Shown here one piece after another: positions 7,844-16,649 of a stretch of 64,000 nucleotides of DNA; the stretch's first letter is position 1, and the number at the start of each line of letters is the position of its first letter. The notes beneath the pieces were generated by a model. It was not told the DNA's origin and ran no database searches. It saw only the letters and a program-made list of their open reading frames with translations. This DNA is from Agrobacterium larrymoorei. Lineage in GTDB: Bacteria; Pseudomonadota; Alphaproteobacteria; Rhizobiales; Rhizobiaceae. Location: positions 186,001-250,000 of the forward strand of contig NZ_JAAMFB010000019.1 of assembly GCF_013322225.1 (NCBI RefSeq). The letters are read 5' to 3'. The position numbers and the translations under genes are program-made.

Positions 7844-8740
7844 TCAGCTCTTGCCGATTTTGTCCTGCGTCTTCGTCTCGAAGTCGGACGCGTCATGACG
7901 TTCATGTAGCTGTTCCGAAGGATCACCGGAAGCCTTGTTGACCATACGTCCACGCTTGACGGCAGGACGTTCGGCAATTTCATCGGCCCAACGCTTCACA
8001 TTTTTGTAGCTGGCAGCATCCAGGAACACTTCCGCATTCGGATAGGACTGGCCGCGCGCAAGGTTTCCGTACCAAGGCCAGATGGCGATATCAGCGATGG
8101 AATATTCATCACCAGCCATATAGCGATTATTCGCCAGATGGCGATCCAGCACGTCGAGCTGACGCTTTGATTCCATGGCAAAACGGTCGATGGCGTATTT
8201 GATGTGGATCGGCGCATAGGCATAAAAATGACCAAAACCGCCGCCGAGGAAGGGGGCGGACCCCATCTGCCAGAACAGCCAGTTCAGGGCTTCCGTCCGG
8301 CCCTTATGATCCTTTGGCAGGAAAGCGCCAAACTTCTCTGCAAGATAGAGCAGGATTGCGCCACTTTCGAAGACGCGGGTCGGCTCCGGTGTAGAGTGGT
8401 CGAACAATGCGGGTATCTTCGAGTTCGGATTTGCCTCGACGAAGCCAGAGCCAAACTGGTCACCATCACCGATCTTGATCAGCCATGCATCATATTCTGC
8501 GCCGGAATGACCCGCAGCCAGAAGCTCTTCCAAGAGAATGCCTACCTTCTGACCGTTTGGTGTCGCCAACGAATAAAGCTGAAGCGGATGCTTGCCAACC
8601 GGCAGTTCCTTCTCATGGGTGGAACCTGCAATGGGACGGTTGATATTGGCGAAGGCACCGCCATTGCCCTTGTCCCACTGCCAGACCTCAGGCGGCTGGT
8701 AGCCAGCGGGGAAGTTGTTTTCGGGAGACTTGTCGGCCAT
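7844..8740 (-). CDS. yghU: Glutathione S-transferase family protein, YghU-type disulfide-bond oxidoreductase
   Basis: A 298-residue cytosolic GST-like protein. The N-terminal extension NFPAGYQPPEVWQWDKGNGG FANINRPIAGSTHEKELPVG (written without its linking Ala) is characteristic of the YghU/Ure2p-like class, which binds two glutathiones and reduces disulfide bonds. The thioredoxin-like domain follows (LYSLATPNGQKVGILLEELL, NSKIPALFDHS, FESGAILLYLAEKFG) and then the helical domain (MAGDEYSIADIAIWPWYG). I start at 8740 (MADKSPENN) instead of the in-frame codon 14 residues earlier. The unknown 125-residue gene follows 11 bases downstream. A role in thiol or peroxide defence fits the nearby peroxidase, but this is only context. 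Confidence 0.9.
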   Translation of the reverse strand: MADKSPENNFPAGYQPPEVWQWDKGNGGAFANINRPIAGSTHEKELPVGKHPLQLYSLATPNGQKVGILLEELLAAGHSGAEYDAWLIKIGDGDQFGSGFVEANPNSKIPALFDHSTPEPTRVFESGAILLYLAEKFGAFLPKDHKGRTEALNWLFWQMGSAPFLGGGFGHFYAYAPIHIKYAIDRFAMESKRQLDVLDRHLANNRYMAGDEYSIADIAIWPWYGNLARGQSYPNAEVFLDAASYKNVKRWADEIAERPAVKRGRMVNKASGDPSEQLHERHDASDFETKTQDKIGKS

Positions 8741-8851
8741 GAAAATCCGTCCTTGTTTCAGGTGGGTTCGGTGTCCCGGCAATATAGGAAGGTCGAACCG
8801 TTTCCTCCACTCCTACGGAACCAGAAACACGACAACTTGGCAACGAAGCAA

Positions 8852-10165
8852 CTAACCCTTTGCGATTGCGTGGAAAAATGTACCGGAAACGTGATCTCGG
8901 CGTCCGCCCGATGGACCTAGCGGCCGGCCTTGGCCATCGGCAATTTCGGCAAAGGGTAAATCATCGCCGGGTTCGATAACGCGAGCATAATGGAACTCAT
9001 GGCCGCGAAGAACATCACCGGCTTTGCCCAGCGGGCCATCGGCAGCAATTTTCGCCTGACGATAACCAAGATTCATCTTGCGCTTGGCAAAGCTGGTTGC
9101 GTGCGAAAGCAGCCCTGTCATGGGGTGCGTCACACCTTCGGCATCTTCCAGCGCTGTGCCCAGCACCATGTATCCACCGCATTCGCCGTGAACCGGTTTA
9201 CTCAGGCCAAAGCGGGACAGTTCAGCCTTGAAGCGTACGGCTGAGGCCAACTGACCTGCATATAGCTCGGGATACCCACCCGGCAGCCAGCAAATGTCGC
9301 AGGACGGATCAGGGCCTTCATCAGCCAGTGGCGAGAAGGACACGATCTCAGCACCAGCCTCGCGCCACTGGCGCTTGAGATGCGGATAGAGGAAGGTAAA
9401 GGCCGCATCGTCTGCAAGCGCAATGCGCTGACCGGGTGGCGAGATGCCTGCATCGGGCGACGTCTCGGAGATAGTGATGGGCTTTGCTAAGGAAAGCAGA
9501 GCCTCGAGATCGATCGCCTGCTCCATCGTATCGGCAAGCCGCTCGATATGCGCGTCGAGTTCGGGATGCTCGCTGGCTTGCACTAGACCGAGATGCCGCT
9601 CCGGCAGAACCAACAATGGATTGCGCATCACACAACCTGCAACGGGAAGGCCGATCTTTTCGATGGCCTCGGTGCAGAGCGTGCGATGGCGCTCGCTGCC
9701 AGCACGGTTAAGGACGACGGCGGCCATCTTCACGGCGGGGTCGTAATGGGCAAAGCCATGGGCCATGGCGGCAGCGGTTTGGGATTGGCCGGAGACATCC
9801 AGCACCAGCAGAACGGGAATACCGAAAAGGCGGGAAAGATCGGCGGCCGAGCCGGTGCGATTGTCTGCAACGGAAATACCATCGAACAGGCCCATTGCGC
9901 TTTCGATCAACAGCAGTTCGGCACCATCGGCCTGCTGGGCGAGGAGATGGTGCAGCAAATCCGGCTGCATGGCCCAGCTGTCCAGATTGAGGCCGGGCGT
10001 GCCAGTGGCGAAAGCGTGAAAGCCCGGATCGATATAGTCCGGTCCCGTCTTGATGCCACGCACCTTCACGCCACGACGGGCAAAAGCGCGCAGAAGACCG
10101 ATGGTGACGCTGGTCTTGCCGGAGCCGGAGCGCGGCGCGCCTATGATGATGGCTTTCGCAGTCAT
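8852..10165 (-). CDS. cobB: Cobyrinic acid a,c-diamide synthase CobB
   Basis: CobB (CbiA family) amidates the a and c side chains of hydrogenobyrinic acid using glutamine and ATP, in the aerobic cobalamin route. The 437-residue protein has the N-terminal dethiobiotin-synthetase-like P-loop (GAPRSGSGKTSVTIGLLRAF) with GIKTGPDYIDPGFH, and the C-terminal class I glutamine amidotransferase domain with LPGGYPELYA and the nucleophile Cys in HGECGGYMVLG. The ATG at 10165 is the natural start. It is divergent from cbiD across a 90-base gap that must hold both promoters, and yghU follows on the same strand after 111 bases. It is not behind the riboswitch. Confidence 0.95.
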   Translation of the reverse strand: MTAKAIIIGAPRSGSGKTSVTIGLLRAFARRGVKVRGIKTGPDYIDPGFHAFATGTPGLNLDSWAMQPDLLHHLLAQQADGAELLLIESAMGLFDGISVADNRTGSAADLSRLFGIPVLLVLDVSGQSQTAAAMAHGFAHYDPAVKMAAVVLNRAGSERHRTLCTEAIEKIGLPVAGCVMRNPLLVLPERHLGLVQASEHPELDAHIERLADTMEQAIDLEALLSLAKPITISETSPDAGISPPGQRIALADDAAFTFLYPHLKRQWREAGAEIVSFSPLADEGPDPSCDICWLPGGYPELYAGQLASAVRFKAELSRFGLSKPVHGECGGYMVLGTALEDAEGVTHPMTGLLSHATSFAKRKMNLGYRQAKIAADGPLGKAGDVLRGHEFHYARVIEPGDDLPFAEIADGQGRPLGPSGGRRDHVSGTFFHAIAKG

Positions 10166-10255
10166 TGCAGAATTCTCGCTTCAAGGCATTTTCGACTTTG
10201 CTTGCGTCTGTTGTTTACCGATGACGGCCAGACCCGCAAGGTCTATAGGATAATC

Positions 10256-11386
10256 ATGGAAAGTGATGGAAAAAACCTCCGCCGTGGCTGGACCACGGGC
10301 ACCTGCGCTGCCGCTGCGACGAAAGCCGCGTGCCAAGCGCTTGTTTCCGGGGAGTTTCCTCATCTTGTCGAGATCGAACTTCCAAGCGGCGCCAGAACTG
10401 CCTTTGCTTTGGCAACGGAGGCGAGAGGCGTTGATTTCGCTCGCGCAGGGATCATCAAGGACGCCGGTGACGATCCCGACGTGACCCATGGTGCGTTGAT
10501 CGAAAGCACGGTTCGTAAGGCTGTCAAAGGAAATGGCATCAGCTTCAAGGCTGGCAGAGGTGTGGGGACGGTCACGCGGCCCGGTCTGCCGTTGTCGGTG
10601 GGAGAACCAGCTATCAACCCCGTTCCACGAAAGATGATTGCGGCAGCGATCCAAGAGGTCGTTGGAAAGGATGCAGATTTCGAAGTCGAAATTTCCGTTC
10701 GTGACGGCGAAAAGCTGGCCGAGAAAACCCTGAATGGCAGGCTCGGGATTCTTGGTGGAATATCCATTCTCGGCACGACCGGCGTGGTCATTCCGTTTTC
10801 CTGCTCCGCATGGATCCACTCGATCTGGCGCGGGATCGACGTTGCGCGCGCCGAAGGGCTGACTCATCTTCTTGGCGCAACCGGCAACGCCTCGGAAAAG
10901 GCGGGGCAGGCGTTATACGGTCTGCCGGAAACCGCCCTGATCGACATGGGCGATTTTATTGGCGGGATGCTGAAATATCTACGCAGCCATCCCGTGGAGA
11001 AGGTAACGGTAGCCGGTGGCGTCGCGAAAATGACCAAGCTCGCTCAGGGCATGCTGGATGTTCACTCCAAGCGTGGCTTGGCCGATCTCGACGCCTTGGC
11101 CGCACTGGCAATCGAGGCTGGCGCGAATGAGGCGCTGGCGGCTGATATACGTCAGGCCAACATGGTTGCGCACGCCTTCGCTATAACAGAGGAAGCGGGT
11201 ATCGATCTGGGTGCCATCGTTGCGCAAAAGGCCTGGGTCACGGCAGCGTCTGCGCTGAAAACTTCGGAAATATCGCTCGATATTCTCGTCTTCGACCGGG
11301 ACGGCCAACTGAAGGGCCGCACCGGCTCAACACCGTCGGATTATCCTTCCGCGCTTGCCTTCGGTGAGCGAAATCGTCTGACATAA
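10256..11386 (+). CDS. cbiD: Precorrin-5B/cobalt-precorrin-5B C1-methyltransferase CbiD
   Basis: CbiD methylates C1 of the contracted ring during corrin synthesis. It is the enzyme of the anaerobic route and is unrelated to CobF, which does this step in the classical aerobic route. The 376-residue protein shows the family signatures [38 protein letters not shown] and [20 protein letters not shown]. The ATG at 10256 is chosen: the open frame runs far upstream, but that extension is antisense to cobB. The last 46 bases overlap the 3' end of the convergent cobM. All other methyltransferases here are of the aerobic type, so CbiD stands in for CobF, which is not in the window. Confidence 0.93.
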   Translation: MESDGKNLRRGWTTGTCAAAATKAACQALVSGEFPHLVEIELPSGARTAFALATEARGVDFARAGIIKDAGDDPDVTHGALIESTVRKAVKGNGISFKAGRGVGTVTRPGLPLSVGEPAINPVPRKMIAAAIQEVVGKDADFEVEISVRDGEKLAEKTLNGRLGILGGISILGTTGVVIPFSCSAWIHSIWRGIDVARAEGLTHLLGATGNASEKAGQALYGLPETALIDMGDFIGGMLKYLRSHPVEKVTVAGGVAKMTKLAQGMLDVHSKRGLADLDALAALAIEAGANEALAADIRQANMVAHAFAITEEAGIDLGAIVAQKAWVTAASALKTSEISLDILVFDRDGQLKGRTGSTPSDYPSALAFGERNRLT

Positions 11387-12114
11387 TCCGTGCTGTAGAG
11401 TGCGCTTTCGCGGAAATCCGTAGAGCCCAGTCCTCGGCCAACAAAAATCATCGCTGTCCGCTCGACCGGCTCTTCCGCCAGCTTCGTTTCGATATCTGCA
11501 AGTGTTCCGCGAATGACCCGTTCTTCCGGCCAAGAAGCGTGCACGACAATCGCAACAGGACAGTCGGCACCATACAGCGGCGTTAGGTCTTCCACGACCT
11601 GCCCAATCGCATGAATAGCGAGATGGATCGCAAGCGTTGCACCTGTTGCGCCGAATGCTTTCAGATTTTCGCTTTCAGGCATTTTGGACGCACGCCCGGA
11701 AACACGTGTGAGTACGAGGCTCTGCGCCACTTCCGGCACGGTGAGCTCACGCTTTAACGTCGAAGCAGCGGCGGCGAAGGAGGGGACGCCGGGGGTGACA
11801 GTATAATCGAGGCCGAGACGCTCCAGACGGCGGATCTGCTCGCCCATTGCGCTCCAGACCGAAAGATCTCCAGAATGAAGGCGAGCAACATCTTTGCCAT
11901 CGCGGGCAGCCGCAGCGAATTCCGCTTCGATCTCATCCAGTGACAAGGCAGCCGTGTCGACAATGCGTGCGCCTGGCGGGCAGTAATCGAGAAGCGCCTT
12001 CGGCACCAGAGAACCCGCATAAAGGCAGACCGGGCAGGCAGCGATGAGATCGCGCCCGCGAACCGTAATAAGATCTGCGGCACCGGGGCCAGCGCCAATG
12101 AAGTGAACCGTCAT
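11341..12114 (-). CDS. cobM: Precorrin-4 C11-methyltransferase CobM
   Basis: CobM moves a methyl group from SAM to C11 of precorrin-4, giving precorrin-5. The 257-residue tetrapyrrole methylase fold shows [18 protein letters not shown] at the start, [19 protein letters not shown] (the GDxxxW loop typical of CobM), [15 protein letters not shown] and a conserved C-terminal MIFVGRGLG. Its ATG overlaps the cobE stop by 4 bases (ATGA), so it is the last gene of a cobL-cobE-cobM set. Its 3' end runs 46 bases into the convergent cbiD, an antisense overlap. No terminator is visible inside that overlap. Confidence 0.94.
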   Translation of the reverse strand: MTVHFIGAGPGAADLITVRGRDLIAACPVCLYAGSLVPKALLDYCPPGARIVDTAALSLDEIEAEFAAAARDGKDVARLHSGDLSVWSAMGEQIRRLERLGLDYTVTPGVPSFAAAASTLKRELTVPEVAQSLVLTRVSGRASKMPESENLKAFGATGATLAIHLAIHAIGQVVEDLTPLYGADCPVAIVVHASWPEERVIRGTLADIETKLAEEPVERTAMIFVGRGLGSTDFRESALYSTDYVRRFRSPKASAEG

Positions 12115-12488
12115 TTCGTATCTCCAGAAGTGGCAAAGGCCACTGTAATATCGCCAATCACCATACGCGGAGCGATGAGCTTCGAGCCTTCACCCAAGGC
12201 TGCGAGCGCGGAAGCCTCGCTGACGCTTGGTGAAGCAGCATGTGCCAAACTCACCGTTGAGCAGGTCGATGTGCGCCTACCCGCCGCATCGAAATCCGCC
12301 TGCGCAACGACGACAAAGGCCATGTTGAGCTTTGTCGCCGCTTCCAGCAAACCCGACTCATCCGCCTTGATTGGAGCCGTTGCTATGAATTCGAAGCTTA
12401 ACCCATGCGTCTCGGACGCCTGTTTCAACGCAGCAATGACAGCCTCCGCGCCGACACCCCGGCGACAACCAATCCCGGCAACGATCAC
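12111..12488 (-). CDS. cobE: Cobalamin biosynthesis protein CobE (CbiG C-terminal domain family)
   Basis: CobE resembles the C-terminal domain of CbiG, the enzyme that opens the delta-lactone and releases the two-carbon fragment in the anaerobic pathway. Its own reaction in aerobic producers is not settled. Visible motifs are [15 protein letters not shown] at the N terminus, and [20 protein letters not shown] and [20 protein letters not shown] at the C terminus. An ATG at 12518 has no ribosome site and would overlap cobL by 34 bases. The GTG at 12488 follows GAAGGA at 6-base spacing and forms a GTGA overlap with the cobL stop, matching the ATGA overlaps of its neighbours, so I use it (125 residues). 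Confidence 0.85.
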   Translation of the reverse strand: MIVAGIGCRRGVGAEAVIAALKQASETHGLSFEFIATAPIKADESGLLEAATKLNMAFVVVAQADFDAAGRRTSTCSTVSLAHAASPSVSEASALAALGEGSKLIAPRMVIGDITVAFATSGDTK

Positions 12489-13750
12489 GGCATATCCTTC
12501 GGCTTTGCCCAGGCCCATTGCGTTAGCGGCATGGCGGGACGCCAGCCCTGCATCTGCCCGACTGGCGACGCCCGCGAGACCTCAAGCCTGATCAGCGAAC
12601 CACCTAGACGCGCTTGCGCAGATAGCAGCACCGCTTCCATTTCCAGCGTCACGGCATTGGCGACGAGCCGTCCTCCCGGCTTCAAGGCGCTTATCGCCCC
12701 ATCCAGGACCCCATCTTCGCTTCCACCGCCACCGATGAAGATTGCATCCGGCAAGGGCAGCCCTTCGAAAGCATTAGGCGCCGCTCCGATGACGACTTCC
12801 AGCCCAGGCACGCCGAACATTTCGGCATTGCGCGTGGCGCGTTCCGCTCGCTCGATGTTTTGCTCGATGGCAATGGTTCGCAGCGAAGGATGAGCCAGCA
12901 TCCATTCGATACCAATGGAACCGGAGCCCGCCCCGATATCCCACAGCAACTCACCATGCCGCGGCGAGAGCGAGGACAAGGTTACCGCCCGGATTTCCCG
13001 CTTGGTCATCTGCCCGTCGTGTTCGAAGAGGCCATCCTCCAACCCGCTGGCAAACGGCAATATCCGCGCCCTTTCATCAGCCACAACGTCAATCGCGATG
13101 ACATTGAGCGGATCGACAGCGGACAACGAAAAGTCCGAGGCTTTGACCTGCCGCACCTTCTCACGTTCGCCCCCCAGGGCTTCAAGCAGAAAAAAAGTCG
13201 AGCGTCCAAACCCCGTTTCCTTGAGCAGTCTAGCAATAAGAGCAGGCGCATTCGCATCCGAAGTCAGGGCGATGATCCTCGCACCCGGATGAAGATGCGG
13301 ACGAATGAGATCAATCGAGCGACCGTGCAATGAGACGCATGCCGTCGTCTGTAACGCCCAGCCAAGGCGCGACGCCGCCAGAGAAAACGCGGAGGGGGCC
13401 GGATATGTCACGACCTCGGCGGCATCGATTTGCCTCAGCAGCGTGACGCCCACGCCGTAAAAGAACGGATCGCCGGACGCGAGGACGCAGACCTTTTTTC
13501 CCGAAAGTGCAACCACATCCGTCATGCTGGAATCGAACGGCACCGGCCAGACACGCGCCTCGCCCCTGATCGCCGCTGAGGCTAGCTTAATATGACGCTC
13601 TCCACCGAAGACAACGTCTGCTTTCTCGATTGCCCGACGCGCATCGTCTCCCAACCCGCCGAGGCCATCTTCTCCGATCCCAATAACAGACAACCATCGC
13701 GAACGCTTTTCAGTGGCGGAGCCTGTTGTTCCGGCATATTCAGAAGCCAT
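12485..13750 (-). CDS. cobL: Precorrin-6Y C5,15-methyltransferase (decarboxylating) CobL
   Basis: CobL methylates C5 and C15 of precorrin-6B and decarboxylates the C12 acetate, giving precorrin-8. The 421-residue protein is the usual two-domain fusion: an N-terminal CbiE-type tetrapyrrole methylase (LSVIGIGEDGLGGLGDDARR, VLASGDPFFYGVG, TYPAPSAFSLAASRLGW) and a C-terminal CbiT-type class I methyltransferase (HGELLWDIGAGSGSIGIEWM, AIFIGGGGSEDGVL). The start at 13750 (MASEYAG) has GGAG six bases upstream. Its ATG shares the tetranucleotide CATG with the divergent cobK start, leaving no intergenic space. cobE and cobM follow with overlapping stops and starts. Confidence 0.94.
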   Translation of the reverse strand: MASEYAGTTGSATEKRSRWLSVIGIGEDGLGGLGDDARRAIEKADVVFGGERHIKLASAAIRGEARVWPVPFDSSMTDVVALSGKKVCVLASGDPFFYGVGVTLLRQIDAAEVVTYPAPSAFSLAASRLGWALQTTACVSLHGRSIDLIRPHLHPGARIIALTSDANAPALIARLLKETGFGRSTFFLLEALGGEREKVRQVKASDFSLSAVDPLNVIAIDVVADERARILPFASGLEDGLFEHDGQMTKREIRAVTLSSLSPRHGELLWDIGAGSGSIGIEWMLAHPSLRTIAIEQNIERAERATRNAEMFGVPGLEVVIGAAPNAFEGLPLPDAIFIGGGGSEDGVLDGAISALKPGGRLVANAVTLEMEAVLLSAQARLGGSLIRLEVSRASPVGQMQGWRPAMPLTQWAWAKPKDMP

Positions 13751-14516
13751 GACACGCTCCATACTCATTCTCGGTGGCACGGCGGATGCCCGCCTTCTTG
13801 CTGGAAAACTCAGTGATGAAGCGGACTACAGGCTTTTGCTTTCCATGGCTGGTCGTACTAGAGATCCGGTAAAGCAGCCCGTACCTGTCCGCATTGGCGG
13901 CTTCGGCGGTGCGGAAGGACTTGCGTCCTTTATCCGCTCGGAAGGTTTTGATCTGTTGGTGGATGCCACCCATCCCTATGCCGCCCGCATTTCCGCCAAC
14001 GCGGTTCAGGCGGCAAAATTTGCGAATGTGCCACTGGTAACGCTGGCCCGCGCGGCCTGGATGCCTATGGAGGGCGATCGCTGGGTGAATGTGCCAGACG
14101 TCGGACAGGCCGTTGTCGCTCTCGGAAGCGACGCCAAAACGGCTTTCCTCGCCCTTGGGCGGAAGGAACTTCTGCCCTTCGAAACGGCACCCCAGCACAG
14201 CTACCTTATTCGTAGTGTCGACCCCGTCGAACCGCCGCTTTCGCTGCCATATGCGCAATACATCACCGCACGCGGACCTTTCGCACTGAGAGACGAAATC
14301 GCCATGCTGAAGGACCACGGCATCAAGATGATCGTTTCGAAAAACTCGGGCGGAATGGCGGCTTACGGAAAAATCGAGGCTGCGCGTGCGCTTCGGATTC
14401 CGGTCATCATGATCGACCGGCCACCTTGTGGAGAGGGAGACTCGGTTCCGGATATCGAGACTGCGCTGACCGCCATCCGCCATCAGCTTTCCCTTTTGGA
14501 AAATCGCGGTGAGTAA
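13749..14516 (+). CDS. cobK: Precorrin-6A reductase CobK
   Basis: CobK reduces precorrin-6A to precorrin-6B with NADPH. The 255-residue protein begins MTRSILILGGTADARLLAG, the expected nucleotide-binding strand, and shows RIGGFGGAEGLASFI, LVDATHPYAARISANA (the conserved DATHPYA motif), FLALGRKELLPF, and IVSKNSGG..Y..KIEAARAL near the end. The start codon overlaps the divergent cobL start within CATG, and the only upstream ribosome-like sequence (AGAAG) is too close, so initiation may be weak or leaderless. The last 34 bases overlap the convergent cobJ. It is the only plus-strand gene between cobL and cobO, so it must be expressed from within cobL sequence (inference). Confidence 0.93.
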   Translation: MTRSILILGGTADARLLAGKLSDEADYRLLLSMAGRTRDPVKQPVPVRIGGFGGAEGLASFIRSEGFDLLVDATHPYAARISANAVQAAKFANVPLVTLARAAWMPMEGDRWVNVPDVGQAVVALGSDAKTAFLALGRKELLPFETAPQHSYLIRSVDPVEPPLSLPYAQYITARGPFALRDEIAMLKDHGIKMIVSKNSGGMAAYGKIEAARALRIPVIMIDRPPCGEGDSVPDIETALTAIRHQLSLLENRGE

Positions 14517-15244
14517 ACAATAGGCTCTTTGTTCTGCCGCTCGATGATGCGGGTCTCGGTGGACCCGACGATGATGCAGGTCGACATATCCGCCATATCG
14601 CTCGATGCCTGCGAAAGCGGAACGACGCGAATGCGTTCATCGACCCGGCCCGCTGCGCGACCGAAAATGACGGGCACCGAGCCAGGCAGGTGGGCACGCA
14701 GCACATCGAAAGCCGTCGTCAACTGATGTGGGCGGGCTTTACTGACCGGATTATAAAAGGCCATGACGAAACCGGCATCTGCCGCCGCCGCCAACCGTTT
14801 TTCGATAAGCGACCAAGGCTTCAGATTATCGGACAGCGAAATGGCGCAGAAATCATGCCCAAGCGGCGCGCCGGCTTTTGCCGCCACCGCCAGCATTGCC
14901 GTTACACCGGGAACGACCGAGAAATCGATATCGCGCCACTCTGCCGGACCGCTTTCAATCGCCTCACACACCGCTGCCGCCATGGCGAACACACCGGGAT
15001 CACCGCCCGAGACCATGCAGACCTTGCCGCCAGCGGCGGCTATCGTCAATGCTGCCTCGGCTCGGGAAATCTCCTCGCGATTATCCGATGCGTGGCGGCG
15101 TTGGTCGGCACGGAGCGAAAGCCTGTCGAGATAGGGAATATAGCCGAAGAAATCTTCTGCTTCCTCCACTGCAGCCAAAGCTTCGGGCGTGATCTGAGCG
15201 ATATTCCCGGGGCCCAAACCAACAACAGTGAGACGACCGCTCAA
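14483..15244 (-). CDS. cobJ: Precorrin-3B C17-methyltransferase CobJ
   Basis: CobJ methylates C17 of precorrin-3B and contracts the macrocycle, giving precorrin-4. The 253-residue tetrapyrrole methylase shows LTVVGLGPGNIAQITPEALA, FFGYIPYLDRL (the conserved YxxYxxxL-like element), CMVSGGDPGVFAMAAAV, VVPGVTAMLAVAAKAGAPLG and FCAISLSDNLKPW, and MAFYNPVSKARP near the end. It is the last gene of the riboswitch-led operon. Its ATG overlaps the cobI stop (ATGA). Its 3' end overlaps cobK by 34 bases on the opposite strand. Confidence 0.95.
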   Translation of the reverse strand: MSGRLTVVGLGPGNIAQITPEALAAVEEAEDFFGYIPYLDRLSLRADQRRHASDNREEISRAEAALTIAAAGGKVCMVSGGDPGVFAMAAAVCEAIESGPAEWRDIDFSVVPGVTAMLAVAAKAGAPLGHDFCAISLSDNLKPWSLIEKRLAAAADAGFVMAFYNPVSKARPHQLTTAFDVLRAHLPGSVPVIFGRAAGRVDERIRVVPLSQASSDMADMSTCIIVGSTETRIIERQNKEPIVYSPRFSKRES

Positions 15245-16020
15245 GATACATCTCCAGCCGGGCGATCTTTCCAGCCGGGCACGAGAACCAGCGAGAAATA
15301 GGGCGCTGGCGAAGAGTCACGCTCGACAAGCCGTATCGCATGGCCGTTTGCCATCGTACCGCGCTCCACATAAAGCGCGCCTTCCAGCTTGCCTGCTTTT
15401 TCCAGCGCACGACGGATCTTTGGCAGGTTGCGGCCCACCTTCATGATAACCGCGCCATCCGTGCCGGAAAGCCGATGAAACAGCGTGTCTTCATCCAGTG
15501 TACCCGGCAGAACGCTCAATATGTCATCACCCTGCACCAGCGGCAGTCCCGTCATGGACCAGCAACCGGACATCGCCGTGATGCCTGCAACGACCTCCGC
15601 CGGATAATTCGGCGCCAATCGAAGATGCAGATGCATGTAGGAGCCGTAAAACAGCGGGTCTCCCTCCGATAGCACAGCGACGGTACGACCAGCATCCAGA
15701 TGAACGGCAATTTCGCGCGCAGACTGGTCGAAAAACGCAGCAATAGCGCCGCGATAATCATCGCCATTCTTGTCGCTCTCGACCGTGACAGGATAGACCA
15801 GCGGCATCTCCAGCGTACCCGGGCGGATAAAGCTTTCGACAATGCCTCGCCCGTTACCTTTACTACCTCTCTTGCAGAAAAAGGCGATGACATCTGCATT
15901 CTCGATGGCGCGAACGGCTTTCAGGGTCAGAAGATCGGGATCACCGGGGCCGGTACCCACGCCGATAACCCTGCCCTTTAGAGCCTTCTCTGGCGTCGGA
16001 TCGAAAAGTGCGGCACTCAT
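15241..16020 (-). CDS. cobI: Precorrin-2 C20-methyltransferase CobI
   Basis: CobI adds the C20 methyl group to precorrin-2, giving precorrin-3A, the first step unique to the corrin branch. The 259-residue protein shows GRVIGVGTGPGDPDLLTLKA, VIAFFCKRG, VAVLSEGDPLFYGSYMHLH (GDPxxYG loop) and VVAGITAMSGCWSMTGLPLV. It overlaps cobH upstream and cobJ downstream by 4 bases each, which suggests coupled translation. CobA, which makes the precorrin-2 substrate, is not in the window. Confidence 0.95.
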   Translation of the reverse strand: MSAALFDPTPEKALKGRVIGVGTGPGDPDLLTLKAVRAIENADVIAFFCKRGSKGNGRGIVESFIRPGTLEMPLVYPVTVESDKNGDDYRGAIAAFFDQSAREIAVHLDAGRTVAVLSEGDPLFYGSYMHLHLRLAPNYPAEVVAGITAMSGCWSMTGLPLVQGDDILSVLPGTLDEDTLFHRLSGTDGAVIMKVGRNLPKIRRALEKAGKLEGALYVERGTMANGHAIRLVERDSSPAPYFSLVLVPGWKDRPAGDVS

Positions 16021-16649
16021 AGGCCAGCCCTCGCGATGGCATTGATTGCTGCGGCCGTCATGGCGGAGCCGCCCATGCGGCCTTTGACGATGGCATAGGG
16101 AATGCCGAGCGTGCTTTCCTCCAGCGCATCCTTGGATTCCATGGCGCCCACGAAACCGACCGGCATGCCGATGATAGCGGCGGGGCGGGGAGCGCCTCTT
16201 TCGAGCATTTCAAGCAGATAGAACAGCGCAGTCGGTGCGTTCCCGATAGCGACAAGCGCGCCGTCTAGCTGATCGGCCCAGAGATCAAGGGCGGCAGCAG
16301 AGCGCGTGTTGCCAACGGCTTTCGCCAAATCCGGCGTGCGCGGATCGCGCAAGGTGCAGATCACTTCGTTTTTGGCCGGCAGACGTGCATGCGTTACGCC
16401 ATGTGCCACCATATTGGCATCGCAAAGAATTGGCTTACCCTCAGCCAGAGCGCCGCGCGCGGCGGAAACGAAGTCAGGAGAGAACCGAAAATGCTGCGCC
16501 GCCTCCACCTGTCCGCAGGCATGGATCATGCGAATGGCAATATCCGCCTGTTCAGGCGTGAAGGCACTTAGATCTGCCTCCTCACGAATGATGGCAAAGG
16601 AGCGCTCGTAAATCGCATCGCCATTACGGATATAGTCGTAAGTCGTCAT
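16017..16649 (-). CDS. cobH: Precorrin-8X methylmutase CobH
   Basis: CobH moves the C11 methyl group of precorrin-8 to C12, giving hydrogenobyrinic acid. The 210-residue protein has the methylmutase signatures GDAIYERSFAIIREEADL, MIHACGQVEAAQHFRFS (with the active-site His of the IHACG motif), PILCDANMVAHGVT, AIGNAPTALFYLLEML and AAIIGMPVGFVGAMESK. It sits between cobG and cobI in the operon with 4-base overlaps on both sides. Confidence 0.96.
   Translation of the reverse strand: MTTYDYIRNGDAIYERSFAIIREEADLSAFTPEQADIAIRMIHACGQVEAAQHFRFSPDFVSAARGALAEGKPILCDANMVAHGVTHARLPAKNEVICTLRDPRTPDLAKAVGNTRSAAALDLWADQLDGALVAIGNAPTALFYLLEMLERGAPRPAAIIGMPVGFVGAMESKDALEESTLGIPYAIVKGRMGGSAMTAAAINAIARAGL

Noticed and set aside
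8204-8920. Plus-strand open frame of 238 codons
   Set aside because: Antisense to yghU and running into the cobB end; no ribosome site and no family likeness.
9593-10255. 221-codon upstream extension of the cbiD frame
   Set aside because: This part is antisense to cobB, and the conserved CbiD N terminus (RRGWTTGTC) begins only a few codons after the ATG at 10256.
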